A stretch of 31,021 nt of DNA, from NCBI GenBank assembly GCA_015680685.1, contig MNCI01011956.1, positions 342,443 to 373,463 on the forward strand, written 5' to 3'. The notes beneath the pieces were generated by a model. That model made no database searches. It had not been told where the DNA came from and saw nothing but the letters and a program-made list of their open reading frames with translations. A program made the translations under genes and the position numbers. This DNA comes from Gnetum montanum (Eukaryota; Streptophyta; Gnetopsida; Gnetales; Gnetaceae). Of the stretch, positions 30,654-31,021 are shown piece by piece; the first letter of the stretch is position 1; the number at the start of each line of letters is the position of its first letter.

Positions 30654-31010
30654 TTATGGATGAACAACAAAAAGCACAATCTTGGCATCGACAGCAATAG
30701 ACTTCTTCTTTTCTCTCTCTCTTCTCTCTTCTCTCCTAGCTGCCAAAACACCTTGAAATTGACAAATTTTTGCCTTTTCCCAAGCAATTTCTGGACCTTG
30801 ATTAATCCCATCACCAATAACTCGGCTATCTAGTAGAGTTACTACATATTCAGCAGCAATATTATAATTAAATTTAGGACTTACTAAAATATCTAATTGT
30901 CCGAGATGGACATAATTATGTCCTTGTTCCTTCCATTTTTCTACTTCTTCTGGAGTGAAAAGTAACTGTATGAGGGTTACAAAGCTCTGGAAAAGGACAT
31001 TGATATTGGT
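30654..31010 (-). pseudogene. Movement-protein-like domain fragment (caulimovirid type), old genomic copy
   Basis: On the minus strand the frame is open from about 31010 (after a TAA near the window edge) to a TAA at 30654, some 118 codons. It contains FTPEEVEKWKEQG, then YVHLGQLDILVSP, then VVTLLDSRV. This matches the conserved 'G..YvH.G.i.i...p.........v.LlDsR' heart of movement-protein domains of Caulimoviridae and of plant polyproteins that carry the same domain. The part after 'LLDSR' does not follow the family and becomes Arg/Glu-rich, so the frame is probably truncated or fused to unrelated DNA. The remainder would lie past 31021. Endogenous pararetrovirus or MP-bearing retroelement cannot be told apart here. 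Confidence 0.45.
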
Positions 31011-31021
31011 TTAACATATTT

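Noticed and set aside
29079-31021. Possible E1 3' LTR starting at 'tgatgccctcag'
   Set aside because: After the first five bases it does not match the 5' LTR, and no palindromes, TATAAATA or AATAAA block follows in the right order.
30840-31021. Organelle-derived DNA insertion
   Set aside because: The codon-like sequence at first looked plastid-like, but the translated frame fits a movement-protein domain instead.

Overview
The window looks like repeat-dense nuclear DNA from a plant with a large genome. It is AT-rich and full of decayed Ty3/gypsy retrotransposons of plant type: one chromovirus with an initiator-Met primer site, one Athila/Tat-like element with an Asp-type primer site, and one Tat/Ogre-like protease remnant. 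A non-LTR (LINE) remnant and plant-style short introns are also present. I cannot fix the species. A gymnosperm or other large-genome plant is plausible, but this is inference. I see no intact host gene, rRNA, tRNA or CRISPR array.

Layout. 1-376: minus-strand LTR fragment of the Athila-like family, cut by the window edge. 377-1440: T-rich, no gene. About 1440-5190: decayed multi-exon plus-strand genes that still hold short introns, first an FCP1/NIF-type CTD-phosphatase domain, then an unrecognised protein with a long central exon and a charged, probably coiled-coil C-terminal part. 5190-5900: small repeats and hairpins. About 5950-6410: Ty3/gypsy protease remnant. About 8400-8905: C-terminal remnant of a LINE reverse transcriptase. 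9655-9765: TATA box with four CGATATCG-like palindromes. 10483-17032: complete but dead chromovirus (called E2 here) with both LTRs, primer site, gag, protease, RT, RNase H, integrase, a probable chromodomain and a polypurine tract. 17033-19450: no recognisable gene. About 19454-20764: LTR-like segment with strong inverted repeats in front of a TATA box. About 21480-21910: minus-strand integrase C-terminus of an Athila-like copy (E0). 21916-about 30600: plus-strand Athila-like element (E1) with 5' LTR, primer site, gag, protease, RT, RNase H, integrase and a long non-coding 3' region; its 3' LTR is not visible. 30654-31010: minus-strand fragment resembling a caulimovirid-type movement-protein domain.

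How the parts relate. E1 appears to have jumped into the integrase region of E0 in the opposite orientation. E2 is an older independent insertion whose LTRs have clearly diverged. Most in-frame stops in E1, E2 and the multi-exon pseudogenes are TAG/TGA/TAA at places where Trp, Gln or Arg is expected, and several catalytic residues are lost by G-to-A or C-to-T changes. This is the mark of cytosine-methylation silencing and deamination. The most unusual signals are regulatory: three unrelated TATA-bearing promoters (Athila-like LTRs, the 9.7-kb locus and the 19.8-kb segment) have palindromes or inverted repeats just upstream of the TATA box, and the E2 LTR carries a dense two-way array of an AGATGTCTT-like motif.
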